A DNA stretch of 64,000 nt, taken from NCBI RefSeq assembly GCF_016107575.1, contig NZ_JABAST010000016.1:1-64000 (forward strand), in the 5' to 3' direction. The notes under the pieces were generated by a model. That model was not told where the DNA came from. It saw only the letters and a list, made by a program, of their open reading frames with translations, and did no database searches. Source of the DNA: Psychrobacter faecalis (GTDB taxonomy: Bacteria > Pseudomonadota > Gammaproteobacteria > Pseudomonadales > Moraxellaceae). The translations under genes and the position numbers were made by a program. This document shows positions 18,195 through 28,350 of the stretch, one piece after another; the first letter of the stretch is position 1; each line of letters starts with the position of its first letter.

Positions 18195-18686
18195 TTACTC
18201 ATCGCTCATTTTTATATTGGCATGGCGTTTGCTCAAAGCCTGACCTTGTAAGATGGCTTTGGTCGCGGTTGCTTCTTGGATATTATCAAAGCCACTGATT
18301 AGATATTTACGAATGTCATCACAGTCGACAATTTGTAGCTGCTCGCCAATTAAGTTAATTTTGTCGCCATCGGTCAGATGGATATGCGCGCGTTTACCTT
18401 GATGGTCATGTACCAACTCGCCATCGCGCACCCACAAGACGCCGCTACTAATAACACCGCTCATGGTTTTTTTACGCTGCTGGCGCTGCCGATTAAAAAT
18501 AAAACTACCAATAATCAATAGTGCCAAAGCACCAATTGCTAAGCGCTCAGATAGCAAGCTCATTGCCAAAGCGACCGCCACCGCTCCAACCAACAATGCC
18601 GTGCCAAACCAAAACAGCCCATTATCGGCTGCGGGCGACTGACCTTGCAAGGTGATTTTGGCGCCGTCATCGGTCAGCTTTAGCAT
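18195..18686 (-). CDS. Membrane protein of unknown function
   Basis: Protein of 163 residues. An N-terminal strand-like segment is followed by two membrane helices (about 25-45 and 48-63), a basic stop-transfer cluster (NRQRQQRKK) and a soluble cytoplasmic domain of about 95 residues with DGELVHDHQGKRAHIHL and a KYLISGF segment. I do not recognise the family. It lies 73 bp downstream of rph in the same orientation and could be cotranscribed with it. Confidence 0.65.
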   Translation of the reverse strand: MLKLTDDGAKITLQGQSPAADNGLFWFGTALLVGAVAVALAMSLLSERLAIGALALLIIGSFIFNRQRQQRKKTMSGVISSGVLWVRDGELVHDHQGKRAHIHLTDGDKINLIGEQLQIVDCDDIRKYLISGFDNIQEATATKAILQGQALSKRHANIKMSDE

Positions 18687-18759
18687 GCATGAATACCTGT
18701 TTAAGAGCAGTGGATAGTTAAAAATTGAAATAATAAACCTTAAAAATACGCTTAGAGAT

Positions 18760-19476
18760 TTACCAACCTAATGCTGTTTTTTGCATATCGATCAGCTCAG
18801 CGATACCTTTTTCGGCAAGGATAAGCATAGCGTCTGCTTGTGCGCGGGTAAAAGGTTTTTCTTCTGCCGTACCCTGTAGTTCGATAAACTCACCTTTTTG
18901 GGTCATTACCACGTTTAAATCGGTATCACAGCTGGCGTCTTCTTCGTAGTTTAAGTCCAAATACGCTTCGCCATCTTTCATACCAACCGATACCGCAGCG
19001 ACCAAACCAATTAACGGATCAGCTTTTAGTTTTTTGGCTTTTTGTAGGCTCTCTAATGCATCGATAAGGGCAATCGCCGCGCCCGTCACACTGGCGGTAC
19101 GCGTGCCGCCATCCGCTTGTAATACATCACAATCAAGATAGATGGTATTTTCGCCAAGTTTACCCAAATCAATCATCGCTCGTAAGCTGCGACCGATCAA
19201 ACGCTGGATTTCTTGCGTGCGCCCTGACTGTTTACCGCGAGCCGCTTCGCGCTGATTACGAGTATTGGTCGCACGCGGTAGCATGCCGTATTCGGCAGTA
19301 ACCCAGCCTTTGCCTTTACCTTTGAGCCAGCGCGGTACGCCCGTCTCCACGCTCGCGGTGCATAGTACTTTGGTATCGCCAAAGCTGACCAATACTGAAC
19401 CTTCAGCATGCTTCGTGTAATGGCGCTCAAAGCTGATCGAGCGAAGTTGGTTAAGCTCACGGTTATCAATACGCAT
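18760..19476 (-). CDS. rph: Ribonuclease PH
   Basis: Phosphorolytic 3'-5' exoribonuclease of 238 residues that trims tRNA precursors using phosphate and forms a hexameric ring. It shows the standard family sequence: RPxxR-like start ([12 protein letters not shown]), [19 protein letters not shown], the [16 protein letters not shown] phosphate-binding region, [15 protein letters not shown], and the C-terminal [17 protein letters not shown]. The length matches E. coli RNase PH. No frameshift such as the one in E. coli K-12 is present. Confidence 0.97.
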   Translation of the reverse strand: MRIDNRELNQLRSISFERHYTKHAEGSVLVSFGDTKVLCTASVETGVPRWLKGKGKGWVTAEYGMLPRATNTRNQREAARGKQSGRTQEIQRLIGRSLRAMIDLGKLGENTIYLDCDVLQADGGTRTASVTGAAIALIDALESLQKAKKLKADPLIGLVAAVSVGMKDGEAYLDLNYEEDASCDTDLNVVMTQKGEFIELQGTAEEKPFTRAQADAMLILAEKGIAELIDMQKTALGW

Positions 19477-19592
19477 AAAATTTCCTAGTACGATGTTATA
19501 AAATCAAAGTGATAAAGCGTTATAAAATAATAGGGTCGTCGCGACGTCAACAGCTATGTTGGCAGACGAAAAGATGACGTTATCCTAACGTG

Positions 19593-19636
19593 GCAGCGGC
19601 GCAATAGCAAGAATCACCAAGCTATTACGCCGCTAC
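19593..19636. repeat. Strong hairpin between fadD and rph
   Basis: gcagcggcgcaatagc pairs with gctattacgccgctac (16-bp stem with two wobble pairs, 12-base loop). There is no T tract, so it is more likely a structured mRNA end, stabiliser or repeat than a simple terminator. Confidence 0.65.
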
Positions 19637-19649
19637 TTTCGCAAGATTT

Positions 19650-19691
19650 AGTGCTAAAAGTTTGATGCCAAAAGTTTAGTGTTAAAGGTCT
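19650..19691. repeat. 14-bp degenerate tandem repeat, three copies
   Basis: agtgctaaaagttt, gatgccaaaagttt and agtgttaaaggtct lie head to tail just beyond the fadD stop codon. Confidence 0.75.
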
Positions 19692-19701
19692 GCTGCCAAC
19701 C

Positions 19702-21483
19702 TTATTCTAACCCTTCCATCTTACGCAATTCTTTACGCAGGATTTTACCGACGTTTGATTTTGGTAATTCATCCACGAACTGAATATGACGCGGACGCTT
19801 ATAACCAGTTAATTGCTTTTTGCCAAAATCAATCAGCTCTTGCTCGGTTACCTCGCCTTTTTTGACTACAAACAGCTTAGGATCTTCGCCGCGCTCATCG
19901 TTAGGAATGCCGATAACGCCGCATTCTACCACATTCGGATGCTCACTCATGGCTTCTTCGATTTCATTTGGATAGACGTTAAAGCCTGACACCAAAATCA
20001 TATCTTTTTTGCGATCAACGATTTTGATAAAGCCTTTTTCGTCCATGATACCGATATCGCCCGTTTTCAAAAAACCTTTGGCGGTAAAGGTTTCAGCCGT
20101 TTCTTGTGGGCGGTTTTGATAACCAATCATCACCTGTGGCCCTTTGACACAGATTTCGCCGCGGTCGCCGAGTGCAACTTCATTTTCATCATCATCGATT
20201 AAAATAATGTCGGTGCTAGAAGCAGGAATACCAATTTTACCGGTAAATTCAGAGATGGTCATCGGGTTAAAGGCCACTACTGGTGAGGTTTCCGACAAAC
20301 CGTACCCTTCAACGATGGGCAAGCCAGTGATTTTATGCCACTCTTTTGCCACGCTTGGCAAGACCGACATACCGCCGCCAATCGAGGCTTTCAGATTAGA
20401 GAAATCTAAATCAGCAAAACCTTCTTTATGCACCAAACCGTTAAATAAGGTATTTACCGCCGGGATAAATGCCGGTTTATATTTCGCCATCTCTTTAATC
20501 AAGCCATCCAAATCACGCGGATTTGGAATCAGCAAGCCAGCATAACCTTGATACATGCCGTACATACCGCAAACCATAAACGAGAACACATGGTATAGCG
20601 GCAGCGCGGTCAAAATCACGTCATCGGCATCGACATCGTCGTTGAAGGCGCTATTCATTAAGACACTGATTTGGAGCATGTTGGCGACTAAGTTGCCGTG
20701 TGACAGCATCGCGCCTTTGGCAACACCGGTGGTACCGCCGGTATATTGTAATAAAGCGACATCGCTTAAGTTTAAATCAGGACGCTTATATTTACTCGCA
20801 GAGACAGCATTTAACGCGTGTTTGAAGCTCGTGCTACCGGGCAAGCGGTAAGCCGGAATCATTTTTTTCACGTGGCGCGCAACAAGATTGACGACGGTGC
20901 CTTTGACCAAACCAAGCATATCGCCCAATTTACAGACGATAACGTGCTGCACTTGACCTTTGTCTTCGGCTTCTTGGTAAGTTTTGGCAAAATTCTCAAC
21001 GATAAATAACGCTTTGGCACCGCTATCGTTTAGCTGATGCGACAACTCGCGACTGGTATATAGCGGGTTAACGTTGACCAAAATCATGCCAGCGCGGATG
21101 ATACCGAGCATCACAATAGGATACTGCAAGATGTTGGGCATCATAACGGCAACTTTGTCACCTTTGACCAATCCTAATGACTGCAAATAACTGGCGATTT
21201 GGCGGCTGTATAAATCTAATTGCTTAAAGGTGATTGATGAACCCATGCAAATATAAGCAGGTTTTTGCCCATAACGGCTAAAATTACGTTCGAACACTTC
21301 CAGTAAAGACGTATTGTCTTCTGGCATATCGATGGTTGCATTGATGCCATAGCGCTCATACGCGCCTAACCACGGACTGTCGCTATCTATCGTCGGCATG
21401 GTAGGAAAGGTATTTTCAACCATTGATTGACTATCTGCCGCAGCGTTATGGTTTTTGGCTTCTTTATTGGTACTGTCCGTCAT
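19702..21483 (-). CDS. fadD: Long-chain fatty acid-CoA ligase (copy 1)
   Basis: Adenylate-forming enzyme of 593 residues that activates fatty acids with ATP and CoA, feeding beta-oxidation or phospholipid synthesis at the inner face of the membrane. The AMP-binding P-loop YTGGTTGVAKGA lies near residues 245-256. Other core motifs are GYGLSETSP, the hinge segment KTGDIG...DRKKDMI, GFNVYPNEIE, and the catalytic lysine region PKSNVGKILRKELR at the C-terminus. It is a paralogue of the next gene upstream. Paired fadD genes also occur in pseudomonads. The two have separate signals: a terminator and a structured leader lie between them. Confidence 0.93.
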   Translation of the reverse strand: MTDSTNKEAKNHNAAADSQSMVENTFPTMPTIDSDSPWLGAYERYGINATIDMPEDNTSLLEVFERNFSRYGQKPAYICMGSSITFKQLDLYSRQIASYLQSLGLVKGDKVAVMMPNILQYPIVMLGIIRAGMILVNVNPLYTSRELSHQLNDSGAKALFIVENFAKTYQEAEDKGQVQHVIVCKLGDMLGLVKGTVVNLVARHVKKMIPAYRLPGSTSFKHALNAVSASKYKRPDLNLSDVALLQYTGGTTGVAKGAMLSHGNLVANMLQISVLMNSAFNDDVDADDVILTALPLYHVFSFMVCGMYGMYQGYAGLLIPNPRDLDGLIKEMAKYKPAFIPAVNTLFNGLVHKEGFADLDFSNLKASIGGGMSVLPSVAKEWHKITGLPIVEGYGLSETSPVVAFNPMTISEFTGKIGIPASSTDIILIDDDENEVALGDRGEICVKGPQVMIGYQNRPQETAETFTAKGFLKTGDIGIMDEKGFIKIVDRKKDMILVSGFNVYPNEIEEAMSEHPNVVECGVIGIPNDERGEDPKLFVVKKGEVTEQELIDFGKKQLTGYKRPRHIQFVDELPKSNVGKILRKELRKMEGLE

Positions 21484-21577
21484 AATCTTCCCTAAATATT
21501 ACTGTTAGTAAGTTGCTATCAAAATTTATTAAATAGAATCACCGTGGTTTACAATCACTGAGTTATAAAAGCAAAAA

Positions 21578-21718
21578 CTTGTGAATAAGAAGTCTTATGA
21601 CATAAGAAACTGCTTATTCAAGAGAATTTGTCATTCACAAACTTTTAAGTTAAAAATCTCGAGACATATAGAGCATGTCTAAGGGTATTTATGACGATAA
21701 TATTCTACATTTATCGTC
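21578..21718 (-). promoter_or_regulatory. Cluster of nested palindromes in the fadD copy 1 leader
   Basis: Centred at 21594-21606 is the perfect palindrome cttatgacataag. Around it are gaataag/cttattc (21583-21589, 21613-21619) and ttgtgaat/attcacaa (21579-21586, 21633-21640). A separate hairpin gacgataa/ttatcgtc lies at 21693-21718. These sit 95-235 bases before the start codon, where an operator or leader structure would act. I cannot match them to a known FadR or PsrA site, so the regulator is unknown. Confidence 0.45.
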
Positions 21719-21815
21719 AAATACACCTGTTAAATAGAGTATTTATGGGCAAGAACTATAGCAGTTTTGCGCCCAGTTCTCTATGAATACTAGCAAACCC
21801 TTATAGAAAAACAAA

Positions 21816-21855
21816 AAAGATGATAAGGTCATTTGCATAAGACCTTATCATCTTT
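21816..21855 (-). terminator. Terminator of fadD copy 2
   Basis: Perfect 15-bp stem aaagatgataaggtc / gaccttatcatcttt with a ten-base loop and, on the minus strand, a T run. It separates the two fadD genes. Confidence 0.88.
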
Positions 21856-21965
21856 CACCATTCGCCTATCAAATATCAAGATATTTTTATCAATGCTCAG
21901 TATTGATAAAGCGCTATAAAAAGCCCGCTAAATTTGGTATTAGGTTATTTATTATATGAAACGGT

Positions 21966-23693
21966 TTAAGCGTGTTTCTTTTCTTCTAGGGCGCGTAAGT
22001 CTTTATGTAAAATCTTACCGACGTTAGACTTTGGCAGCTCGTCGATAAATTCAACATAACGAGGACGCTTATAACCGGTGAGGTTTTCTTTGGCATAAGC
22101 AAGCACTTCCTCTTCGGTCAGGCTACTATCACTACGCACAACAAAAATCTTCGGCACTTCGCCGCTTTTTTCATCGTCGATACCGATAACGCCGCATTCC
22201 AAAATCTTTGGATGACCAGACATCACATCTTCTACTTCGTTTGGATAAACGTTAAAGCCTGAGACCAAAATCATATTCTTTTTGCGATCGACAATCTTAA
22301 AGTAACCTTCTTCATTCATCACGCCGATATCGCCGGTACGGAAATAGCCATCCGCCGTCATGACCTCAGCCGTCGCGTCTTCGCGTTTCCAGTAGCCCTT
22401 CATAACCTGCGGACCACGAACACAGATTTCGCCGCGCTCACCAATTGGCAACTCATTACCTTCTTCGTCCAAAATGGCCATGTCAGTCGCTGGCATCGGT
22501 AGACCGATATTTCCTGAGAACTCGCCGGTACCTTGCGGGTTTGCCGACGCGACAGGAGATGTCTCTGATAAGCCATAACCTTGGACGATAATATTGCCGG
22601 TTATTTTTTCCCACTTAGCCGCGGTGTCTTTTAATACTGCCATGCCGCCGCCCATCGACATCTCAAGCTTGCTATGGTCCAATGCTTGAAAGGCTTCGCT
22701 GTTGGCAAGCGCGTTAAACAGCGTGTTGACCGCTGGGAAAAACGCCGGTGGATAGTCCTTATAAGCCTTGATTAAGCTTGCGCCATCACGTGGATTTGGT
22801 ACCAATAAGCCGATACAACCTCTATATAAACCGTACATACCGCAAACGGTAAATGAGAAAATATGATACAGCGGCAAGGCGGTCATAATGACCGGCTGCT
22901 CGTTACGCTCTTGGAACTTATCAAACGCATCGCCAAGATAAGTATCACATTGAATAAGGTTGGCGACCAAGTTGCCGTGCGTCAGCATCGCGCCCTTGGC
23001 AACACCTGTGGTTCCACCTGTATATTGTAGGACCGCCACGTCATCAAGACCGATATTGGTTGGGCGTTTATAGTTTTTGACAGACAATTTATTAAGTGCT
23101 TTTTTAAAGTTTACGCTACCGTTAACCTTATAATCAGGCACCAGTTTTTTGACATGGCGCACGACTGCATTCACGATAAAGCCTTTTAACGGGCTCATCA
23201 AATCGCCCATCGAGGTAATGACGACGTGATCAACCAAGTCTTTACCGATGTCTTGATAGGTTTTGGCAAAGTTTTCTAGGATGAATAGCACTTTGGTATC
23301 AGAGTCTTTTAACTGATGCTCAAGCTCTTTGGTGGTATAAAGTGGATTGACATTGACCAAGGTCATGCCAGCGCGTAACACCCCTAATACAGCAACCGGT
23401 AGCTGCAAGATATTGGGCATCATAACCGCTACTTTATCGCCTTTTTGTAAACCAAGCGACTGTAGATACGCGGCAATTTGTTTGCTATAACGGTCTAAAT
23501 CTTCATAAGAAAGTGTCACATCCATGCACACAAAAGCGGTACGACCTGCATGGGTAACGAAATTCTGTTCGAGGATATCGATCAAAGAAGTGTTGGCGGG
23601 CGGCATATCAATATCGTATTGGATGCCAAGTTTTTCGTAAGTTTTTACCCACGGTTTGTCATCGCGACGAATTACGTTACCTTGATTTTCCAT
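21966..23693 (-). CDS. fadD: Long-chain fatty acid-CoA ligase (copy 2)
   Basis: Adenylate-forming acyl-CoA synthetase of 575 residues, strongly similar to copy 1 along its whole length. It has the P-loop YTGGTTGVAKGA near residues 225-236, GYGLSETSP, RTGDIG, DRKKNMILVSGFNVYPNEVE and the catalytic Lys region PKSNVGKILHKDLR. Differences are concentrated at the N-terminus (shorter by about 18 residues) and the extreme C-terminus. Separate transcription from copy 1, through its own terminator, suggests that the two may serve different chain lengths or conditions. Confidence 0.93.
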   Translation of the reverse strand: MENQGNVIRRDDKPWVKTYEKLGIQYDIDMPPANTSLIDILEQNFVTHAGRTAFVCMDVTLSYEDLDRYSKQIAAYLQSLGLQKGDKVAVMMPNILQLPVAVLGVLRAGMTLVNVNPLYTTKELEHQLKDSDTKVLFILENFAKTYQDIGKDLVDHVVITSMGDLMSPLKGFIVNAVVRHVKKLVPDYKVNGSVNFKKALNKLSVKNYKRPTNIGLDDVAVLQYTGGTTGVAKGAMLTHGNLVANLIQCDTYLGDAFDKFQERNEQPVIMTALPLYHIFSFTVCGMYGLYRGCIGLLVPNPRDGASLIKAYKDYPPAFFPAVNTLFNALANSEAFQALDHSKLEMSMGGGMAVLKDTAAKWEKITGNIIVQGYGLSETSPVASANPQGTGEFSGNIGLPMPATDMAILDEEGNELPIGERGEICVRGPQVMKGYWKREDATAEVMTADGYFRTGDIGVMNEEGYFKIVDRKKNMILVSGFNVYPNEVEDVMSGHPKILECGVIGIDDEKSGEVPKIFVVRSDSSLTEEEVLAYAKENLTGYKRPRYVEFIDELPKSNVGKILHKDLRALEEKKHA

Positions 23694-24291
23694 AATCTTA
23701 CTGCTCCTAATAATAGTGTGCTGGTATCAATCCATCCATAATCGAAAAGGTCAAACATATCTAACATCGCCGTACAACCAACCATTGATATAACGTAAGT
23801 AATGGCGGCGGCTGACGATATAAAATATGGCGAAGGATCAACAATATAGCGGTAAATAGCCCTTTGTTGATTAACATACACACTTTATACAAACTACTCA
23901 ATACAAAAGATTGAAACTTGAGTTCTTAAACTTACTTGACGATATCTATCTTTATTAATATCAGTGACTTAAATACTAAAATTGGCTATAATTACGACTA
24001 TTTATATAATAAACTTTTATTTGTTATTAAGAAATTTATCAGTTTTTTCACTATTTTCCACCATTTCTAAAATTATAAAACCGGCACATTTTTACTTTGC
24101 TCAACACTTCATTCTCAATATTTGATATTAAAGCTGTTATATCAAGCGCGTCACGACCTGTCGTCTATTCTGACTTATCCCTTTTTAATTTTGCCAATAT
24201 CCTTTACGATAGCACTATCTTATTTTTCCCTATTTTATCGATATAAACTGATTGAAAACCTCTTTTAAGAATCAAAAGCGAACCCTATTTT
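23694..24291. other. Divergent spacer between fadD copy 2 and parC
   Basis: About 600 bp, very AT-rich toward parC. It must contain both divergent promoters. I see no supported gene or RNA; the only sizable frame (23672-23881, minus) overlaps the fadD start and lacks support. Confidence 0.5.
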
Positions 24292-26589
24292 ATGTCCGAT
24301 GTTATTGATCATACGATTGACCCTATTATTCCTAATGAACCGATGGATACCCGCTCCGTGGCGGAATTCACCGAGCAAGCCTATCTCAACTACGCCATGT
24401 ACGTCATCATGGATCGCGCATTGCCCAATATCGCTGACGGTCTAAAACCTGTGCAGCGCCGTATCGTTTATGCGATGAGCGAGCTTGGGCTAAAATCGTC
24501 TGCCAAAGCCAAAAAATCCGCACGTACGGTCGGTGACGTGCTGGGTAAATACCACCCTCATGGCGATAGCGCTTGTTATGAAGCGATGGTGCTGATGGCG
24601 CAGCCGTTTAGTTATCGCTATCCGCTGATTACAGGTCAAGGCAACTGGGGTAGCCCTGATGATCCCAAATCCTTTGCTGCCATGCGTTATACCGAAGCTA
24701 AAATGTCGGCTTATGCCAATACCTTGCTTGCCGAGCTTGGTCAAGGCACGGTCGATTGGCAAGATAACTTCGATGGCACCATGCAAGAGCCGGTCACCCT
24801 GCCCGCGCGCCTACCCAATATTTTATTGAATGGTACGACGGGTATCGCCGTCGGTATGGCGACCGATATTCCGCCGCATAACCTTAATGAAGTGGTACGG
24901 GCGGCAATTCGTTTGCTTAAAAATCCTGATTTATCGGTGAAGCAATTGACCCAATCGATACCCGCACCGGATTTGCCAACGCCTGCTGAAATCATCACCA
25001 GTAAAAAAGACTTGCAGGCAATGTATGAAAGCGGTCGCGGCAGTTATAAAATGCGCGCCACTTTCCATATTGACCCAAAAGAGAAGAATTTAGTCATCAT
25101 CGACGCGCTTCCCTATCAAGTGTCAGGCAATAAAATTCAAGAGCAAATCGCTAAACTCATGATGGATAAAAAGTTGCCATGGGTAACGGATATCCATGAC
25201 GAATCAGACCACGAAAACGCTTGCCGTATCGTACTTGAACTACGTTCATCGCGCGTCGATGTTGAGCGTGTCATGAGTCATTTATTTGCCAGTACTGACC
25301 TTGAGAGTAATTACCGCGTCAACATGAATATGATTGGCTTAAATGGTAAGCCGCAGGTCAAAAACCTCAAAGAAATCCTTGAAGAATGGCTTGTCTGTCG
25401 CCGCTCCGTGGTCACCCGCCGTCTGCAATATCGCCTCGATAAAATTGATAAACGCTTACATATCCTCGCAGGCTTGCTGATTGCTTATCTCAATATCGAT
25501 GAAGTCATTCGTATCATTCGTGAAGAAGACGATCCAAAATTATCATTGATGCAAGGCTATGATCTGACTGAAATCCAAGCCAATGCTATCTTAGATATTC
25601 GTCTGCGCCAGCTGGCAAGACTAGAAGAGATTGAGCTGCGCCGCGAGCAAGATGAACTGGCTGCCGAACGTGCCATCATTCAAGAATACTTGGACAATCC
25701 AGACAGCCTGACCAATCTGATGATTGATGAGCTTAGCGCCGACATGAAGGAACACGGCAACGAGCGCGTATCGCAATTGGCAGAACGCGAAGAAGCGCAA
25801 GCGTTAAAAGAGTCTGACCTCGTACCAAGCGAGCCTGTCACTGCCATCCTATCGAAAGCGGGCTGGATTCGCGCTGCCAAAGGTCATGACGTCGATGCTG
25901 CCGGCATGACTTATCGCTCAGGTGATAGCTATCAAGCGCATGTACGTGCTAAATCCAATGAGAGAATCTACGTGCTCGACAGCACTGGGCGCAGCTATAG
26001 TATCGACGCCCATAGCCTCGCATCGGCTCGTGGTCAAGGCGATCCGCTGACCAGCGTACTCAAACCGCCAGCGGGCGCCAGTTTTGAGCAGCTATTAACG
26101 GGAGATAATAACCAACGCATCATCCTCGCAAGTTCAGCAGGTTATGGTTTTATCAACACCGTTGGCAATCTCGATAGCAATCAAAAAGCGGGTAAAAACA
26201 TCATCAACCTAGCAACTGATAGCCGCTTGCTACCTGTTGCGCAGATTGATGCTAATGCAGAAGCTAATGGCGATAATAGTGAAGCGGTAACAGCCACACC
26301 TGACCATCTCGCTGTCGTGACCAATGCGGGCTATCTATTGATATTTGCCCTTGATGATTTGCCTGAACAGGCACGTGGTAAGGGTAATAAGCTGATCAAA
26401 TTAAAAGACGGTGAAGAAGTACTTGCCATCACGCCACTCAGTCAGCAAGACAGCTTAATCATCACTGCTGGCAAACGCCATGTGACGCTAAAGCCTAATG
26501 ATTTGGCTAATTATACGGGCACTCGCGGTAATCGCGGTGGACAGTTGCCAAGAGGCTTTCAGAATGTGACGAGTGTTGAGATTGGGTAG
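24292..26589 (+). CDS. parC: DNA topoisomerase IV subunit A
   Basis: Protein of 765 residues, the DNA-cleaving subunit that with ParE decatenates daughter chromosomes. The breakage-reunion domain has the catalytic tyrosine Tyr133 in [10 protein letters not shown]. The quinolone-determining segment reads [16 protein letters not shown] (residues 85-100) with Ser93 and Glu97, the susceptible-type residues equivalent to E. coli S80 and E84. A coiled-coil gate follows (about 430-490). The C-terminal beta-pinwheel is recognisable by repeats such as [10 protein letters not shown] and the final [14 protein letters not shown]. parE is not in the window. Confidence 0.97.
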   Translation: MSDVIDHTIDPIIPNEPMDTRSVAEFTEQAYLNYAMYVIMDRALPNIADGLKPVQRRIVYAMSELGLKSSAKAKKSARTVGDVLGKYHPHGDSACYEAMVLMAQPFSYRYPLITGQGNWGSPDDPKSFAAMRYTEAKMSAYANTLLAELGQGTVDWQDNFDGTMQEPVTLPARLPNILLNGTTGIAVGMATDIPPHNLNEVVRAAIRLLKNPDLSVKQLTQSIPAPDLPTPAEIITSKKDLQAMYESGRGSYKMRATFHIDPKEKNLVIIDALPYQVSGNKIQEQIAKLMMDKKLPWVTDIHDESDHENACRIVLELRSSRVDVERVMSHLFASTDLESNYRVNMNMIGLNGKPQVKNLKEILEEWLVCRRSVVTRRLQYRLDKIDKRLHILAGLLIAYLNIDEVIRIIREEDDPKLSLMQGYDLTEIQANAILDIRLRQLARLEEIELRREQDELAAERAIIQEYLDNPDSLTNLMIDELSADMKEHGNERVSQLAEREEAQALKESDLVPSEPVTAILSKAGWIRAAKGHDVDAAGMTYRSGDSYQAHVRAKSNERIYVLDSTGRSYSIDAHSLASARGQGDPLTSVLKPPAGASFEQLLTGDNNQRIILASSAGYGFINTVGNLDSNQKAGKNIINLATDSRLLPVAQIDANAEANGDNSEAVTATPDHLAVVTNAGYLLIFALDDLPEQARGKGNKLIKLKDGEEVLAITPLSQQDSLIITAGKRHVTLKPNDLANYTGTRGNRGGQLPRGFQNVTSVEIG

Positions 26590-26648
26590 TTTATGGTTCT
26601 TTAGTAAGAAAAATACTTTATCGTATAAACTTTATTGGAAAAAATCTT

Positions 26649-26936
26649 ATGAATTCAGAAAATATTAACTTTTTAGAAAGTACTTTTAATTCTGAAACAA
26701 AAGAAGCTCTTGAGAGATTTTCAAGATTAGCAAACAAGTCGACTCTTGCTGGACATCCATTAGACGAAGAAAGGTGGTTTCGGTTCTTATATTTAGTCCA
26801 TAAAACTCATAAACAAATTGACGTTGAATTAGTTATTAGGTCTTTAAAAGATTTAGGTTGGTCTGATGATGACGCATATAGACTTGGCCTACAATTCGAA
26901 TTCGCTCAAAGCCTTTTATCGTTTGTCAATGAGTAA
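26649..26936 (+). CDS. Small protein of unknown function, AT-rich
   Basis: Protein of 95 residues, largely helical, with AAA/TTT-rich codon use unlike parC before it. Segments include EERWFRFLYLVHKTHK and DLGWSDDDAYRLGLQFEFAQ. There is no signal peptide or membrane helix. Its composition and position, between parC and a palindromic repeat, suggest a recently acquired accessory gene. A function cannot be assigned. The upstream tggaaaaaatc is a weak ribosome-binding site. Confidence 0.55.
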   Translation: MNSENINFLESTFNSETKEALERFSRLANKSTLAGHPLDEERWFRFLYLVHKTHKQIDVELVIRSLKDLGWSDDDAYRLGLQFEFAQSLLSFVNE

Positions 26937-27015
26937 CTTATCGATAAGAGTGATGATACTCATAGATGTACTTTATGGGTTTTTAGCTTTTACAATCTAA
27001 CAAGTTGAGTGTTAG

Positions 27016-27081
27016 TAGGGTGCGTTCCACGCACCGATAAGATTAATAAAGTATGGAAATAATGCGCTGGACGCACCCTAC
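27016..27081. repeat. Palindromic repeat of the TAGGGTGCG type
   Basis: tagggtgcgttccacgca (27016-27033) and tgcgctggacgcacccta (27063-27080) form an imperfect inverted pair around a 29-base AT-rich loop. GC-rich palindromes starting TAGGGTGCGT are widespread dispersed repeats in bacterial genomes. Here one separates the AT-rich orphan from the HAD gene. Only one copy lies in the window. Confidence 0.65.
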
Positions 27082-27167
27082 ATTTAAAATTATTCAGCAA
27101 GTTCCAACGACTTTCTATACTTGCTTTGAATACCTATACAGTCGGTTTTTAAATATAAAGGATACTC

Positions 27168-27998
27168 ATGTTTATTGTAGATAAGGCGGCGCCAGCCAAT
27201 ATCAATCAGGCGTTACCAGTGCCGAAAGTAATATTTTTTGACATTGATGACACGCTCAGCCGTAATGGCATCATCGCTACGCACAACCAAGCGACGCTTG
27301 AGGCGCTGGCCAAAACTGATATTAAATTGGTGATTTCGACCGGACGCTCTAAAGCGATATTGCCAGCGGATATTTTAGCCTTGCTCGAAGCGGATGTCTT
27401 AGATGCCATTATTTGTATGAATGGACAATATAGTTTTGATAATAAAGGCTTGATTAGCCATTATCCATTGTCTGCTGAGCAAGCGGACAAAATTGTGCAG
27501 TTATGCCAAACCAGTCAGCTGATTCATAAGTTTGACTCGGCGACCCACATTGCTTGGTCAGGCGAAAACGAGCGTTTGCGTGATTTTAATGCCAAAACGC
27601 CCAACTCTATCGTGGATCCACTCTATTATCAATCAAACCCCGTTTATCAATGCTCAGTGTTTTTTAACAATCAATTCGATAAAATGCAAGATATCGACTT
27701 TGCACAGGACGATTTAAAACTGGTACATTGGCATCATATCGGCGCAGATATCCTGCCCGCCAATGCTTCTAAAGCGCGCGGTATCAAAGACGTCTGTCGC
27801 TATTATGGCGTAGATGCAACCGAATGCATGGCGTTTGGCGATGGCATGAATGACTTAGAGATGTTTGATTTGGTCGGCTATGCAGTAGCGATGGGCGATG
27901 CCCAGCCTGCGTTGATTGAGCGCGCGGATTTTGTCACGGGTACGATTGAAGAGCGTGGCATCCAGTCGGTACTCAAGCAATTTCATATAGCGTCTTGA
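27168..27998 (+). CDS. Cof-type HAD-IIB family hydrolase
   Basis: Cytoplasmic phosphatase-like protein of 276 residues. HAD motif I is FFDIDDTLS (about 22-30, nucleophile Asp), motif II VISTGR, motif III Lys within ASKARGI, and motif IV FGDGMNDLEMF. An IIB cap domain lies in between. Family members dephosphorylate sugar phosphates, flavin mononucleotide precursors or related metabolites with broad specificity. The substrate is not predictable. The ATG follows ataaagga at good spacing. Confidence 0.9.
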   Translation: MFIVDKAAPANINQALPVPKVIFFDIDDTLSRNGIIATHNQATLEALAKTDIKLVISTGRSKAILPADILALLEADVLDAIICMNGQYSFDNKGLISHYPLSAEQADKIVQLCQTSQLIHKFDSATHIAWSGENERLRDFNAKTPNSIVDPLYYQSNPVYQCSVFFNNQFDKMQDIDFAQDDLKLVHWHHIGADILPANASKARGIKDVCRYYGVDATECMAFGDGMNDLEMFDLVGYAVAMGDAQPALIERADFVTGTIEERGIQSVLKQFHIAS

Positions 27999-28086
27999 TA
28001 AATAGTTTATAAAAACCGCTATTTATATAAGGCGTGTCCTCATTTTTAAAAGAAGAGCACGTCCTAGCAGAATTTAACGACGCTAT

Positions 28087-28350
28087 TTAACGACGCTTAG
28101 CCATCAAACCATAAAGCCAGCTACCGACTTTATAAAATCCGACGATGATTAAAATAATTACCAACGCTGCGAGCACATAAGCCAGCCAATTTGGTACGTG
28201 GCTTAACCAGCCAATGGTAAATGCCAAACCCAGATAAGTTTCAACTGGCCAATTCAGAATTGAGGTTGGCGAGCCCGAATTAAATATAATCATAAAACCT
28301 ATAATGCCAATTAAAGCCATCACTATCCCAGCGCGTACACGATTATTCAT
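28087..28350 (-). CDS. Small two-helix membrane protein
   Basis: Protein of 87 residues with membrane helices at about 8-25 and 55-80, joined by a polar loop (SGSPTSILNWPVETYLG). It has a basic C-terminus (MAKRR). AGAGGAAG ahead of the ATG supports translation. The family is not recognised and the function is unknown. It converges with the HAD gene and is divergent from potD. Confidence 0.65.
   Translation of the reverse strand: MNNRVRAGIVMALIGIIGFMIIFNSGSPTSILNWPVETYLGLAFTIGWLSHVPNWLAYVLAALVIILIIVGFYKVGSWLYGLMAKRR

Noticed and set aside
23672..23881. Short minus-strand frame upstream of fadD copy 2
   Set aside because: It overlaps the fadD start in another frame, has no recognisable domain and no clear start signal.
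24544..24600. Quinolone-resistance substitution in ParC
   Set aside because: Ser93 and Glu97 are the susceptible-type residues; the rifampicin region of RpoB is likewise wild-type in pattern.
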